A stretch of 5,605 nucleotides of DNA from Salinibacterium sp. (GTDB lineage Bacteria; Actinomycetota; Actinomycetes; Actinomycetales; Microbacteriaceae): positions 1 through 5,605 of the forward strand of contig SCSV01000386.1 of NCBI GenBank assembly GCA_004297555.1, given 5' to 3'. Made by a program: the position numbers and the translations under genes. Each line of letters starts with the position of its first letter. Within the stretch, counting starts at the first letter, position 1. Positions 5,121 to 5,605 of the stretch are shown here, piece by piece. The notes beneath the pieces are model-generated. The model saw only the letters and a program-made list of their open reading frames with translations. It was not told the origin of the DNA and made no database searches.

Positions 5121-5605
5121 TCAGACGAAAAGGTTCGCGCGCTCGAGATCTTCGGCGAAGTCCACCTCGACCGCGTACAGGTCGGAGATGTCGACGGGCT
5201 CGATGAGCAGGCGGTCCTGTTCGATTGCGAGTTCGATGCCGCGCTCGAAGTAGTCCTGGTCATCCACCTTCTTGAGGTGGTGCAGCAGCACCGCCTTGTC
5301 GTCCTTCGAGATGTAATTGATGCCGACCGCCTCGCCGAGCCCGCCCTTGACGGTCTTGGAGAGCTCCTTGATGTAGCCCTCGGCGTCGGTCGTGTACTTC
5401 ACTTCTTCGTCCGAGACCTTCGCGGTGTTGACCGAAACGAACGACTGGTCGCGAGCGACGAGCTTGGCGGCGCGCTCGAGGGCGATCGGGTCGAAGACGA
5501 CGTCGCCGTTCATCCAGAGCACGCCGCCGGAGGTGGAGGCCTGCAGTGCGCGCATCAGGCTCTTCGAGGTGTTGGTCTGGTCGTACTGCTCGTTGTAGAC
5601 GTACG
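5121..5605 (-). CDS. LicC-like sugar/choline-phosphate nucleotidyltransferase (partial, N-terminus beyond window)
   Basis: The frame is open to the right edge, giving the last 160 residues; the ATG at 5555 is internal. The family condenses a nucleoside triphosphate with a phosphorylated sugar or alcohol (choline phosphate in LicC) to give an activated precursor and pyrophosphate, in the cytoplasm. Seen: YDQTNTSKSLMRAL, matching the N-x-x-SL lead-in, then WMNGDVVFD (visible residues 30-38) whose GD aspartate coordinates Mg2+, AVGINYISKDD near the acceptor pocket, and the closing VEVDFAEDLERAN with a second conserved acidic residue. The missing part would hold the nucleotide-binding GxGxRL loop. 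It lies upstream of and in the same direction as the permease, with a 58-base gap, so its product probably feeds the polymer that the transporter exports. The substrate is not determined: phosphocholine, another phosphorylated alcohol or a sugar phosphate are all possible. Confidence 0.85.
   Translation of the reverse strand, partial: YVYNEQYDQTNTSKSLMRALQASTSGGVLWMNGDVVFDPIALERAAKLVARDQSFVSVNTAKVSDEEVKYTTDAEGYIKELSKTVKGGLGEAVGINYISKDDKAVLLHHLKKVDDQDYFERGIELAIEQDRLLIEPVDISDLYAVEVDFAEDLERANLFV

Noticed and set aside
1..5605. CRISPR array, tRNA or rRNA genes, insertion sequences
   Set aside because: No regularly spaced repeats, no tRNA-like or rRNA-like stretches, and no transposase frame or terminal inverted repeats were seen. 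Nearly all of the window is accounted for by protein genes.

Overview
The window looks like a piece of an actinobacterial chromosome, plausibly from a Microbacteriaceae-type high-GC organism. The evidence is high GC outside the left end, GTG starts, TANNNT-type -10 candidates placed at leaderless spacing, and the character of the wall-polysaccharide genes. The family-level placement is inference. All seven genes are tightly packed. Two convergent pairs have essentially no space between their stop codons, and no stretch over 300 bases lacks a gene. No tRNA, rRNA, CRISPR array or insertion sequence was seen.

Left part (1-1702): a modification/regulator module. On the minus strand lies a beta-class N6-adenine DNA methyltransferase resembling type III Mod subunits, cut at its C-terminus by the window edge. 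Divergent from it is a 100-residue XRE-family helix-turn-helix regulator of the size and position of restriction-modification controller proteins. The roughly 100 bp between their starts carry a strikingly symmetric set of AGTG/CACT half-sites around a TATATA box, a good candidate operator. Sampled base composition here is near 53-54% GC against 65-68% further right, which fits lateral acquisition. Any restriction or helicase partner would lie beyond the left edge.

Middle part (1699-2709): two small genes of unknown function transcribed away from each other. One (minus) encodes a 95-107 residue, probably beta-rich protein whose stop overlaps that of the XRE gene in a shared CTAG. The other (plus) encodes a 186-residue secreted lipoprotein with a clear lipobox. 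The 160 bp between them hold two perfect inverted repeats and a reasonable leaderless promoter for the lipoprotein.

Right part (2713-5605): a minus-strand operon for cell-surface polysaccharide. In transcription order it holds the 3' end of a LicC-like nucleotidyltransferase, a Wzm/TagG-type ABC-2 permease, a Wzt/TagH-type ATPase whose GTG overlaps the permease stop, and an EcsC-like protein. The first gene would supply a nucleotide-activated precursor, and the permease and ATPase would move the lipid-linked polymer across the membrane. The role of the EcsC-like protein there is unknown.
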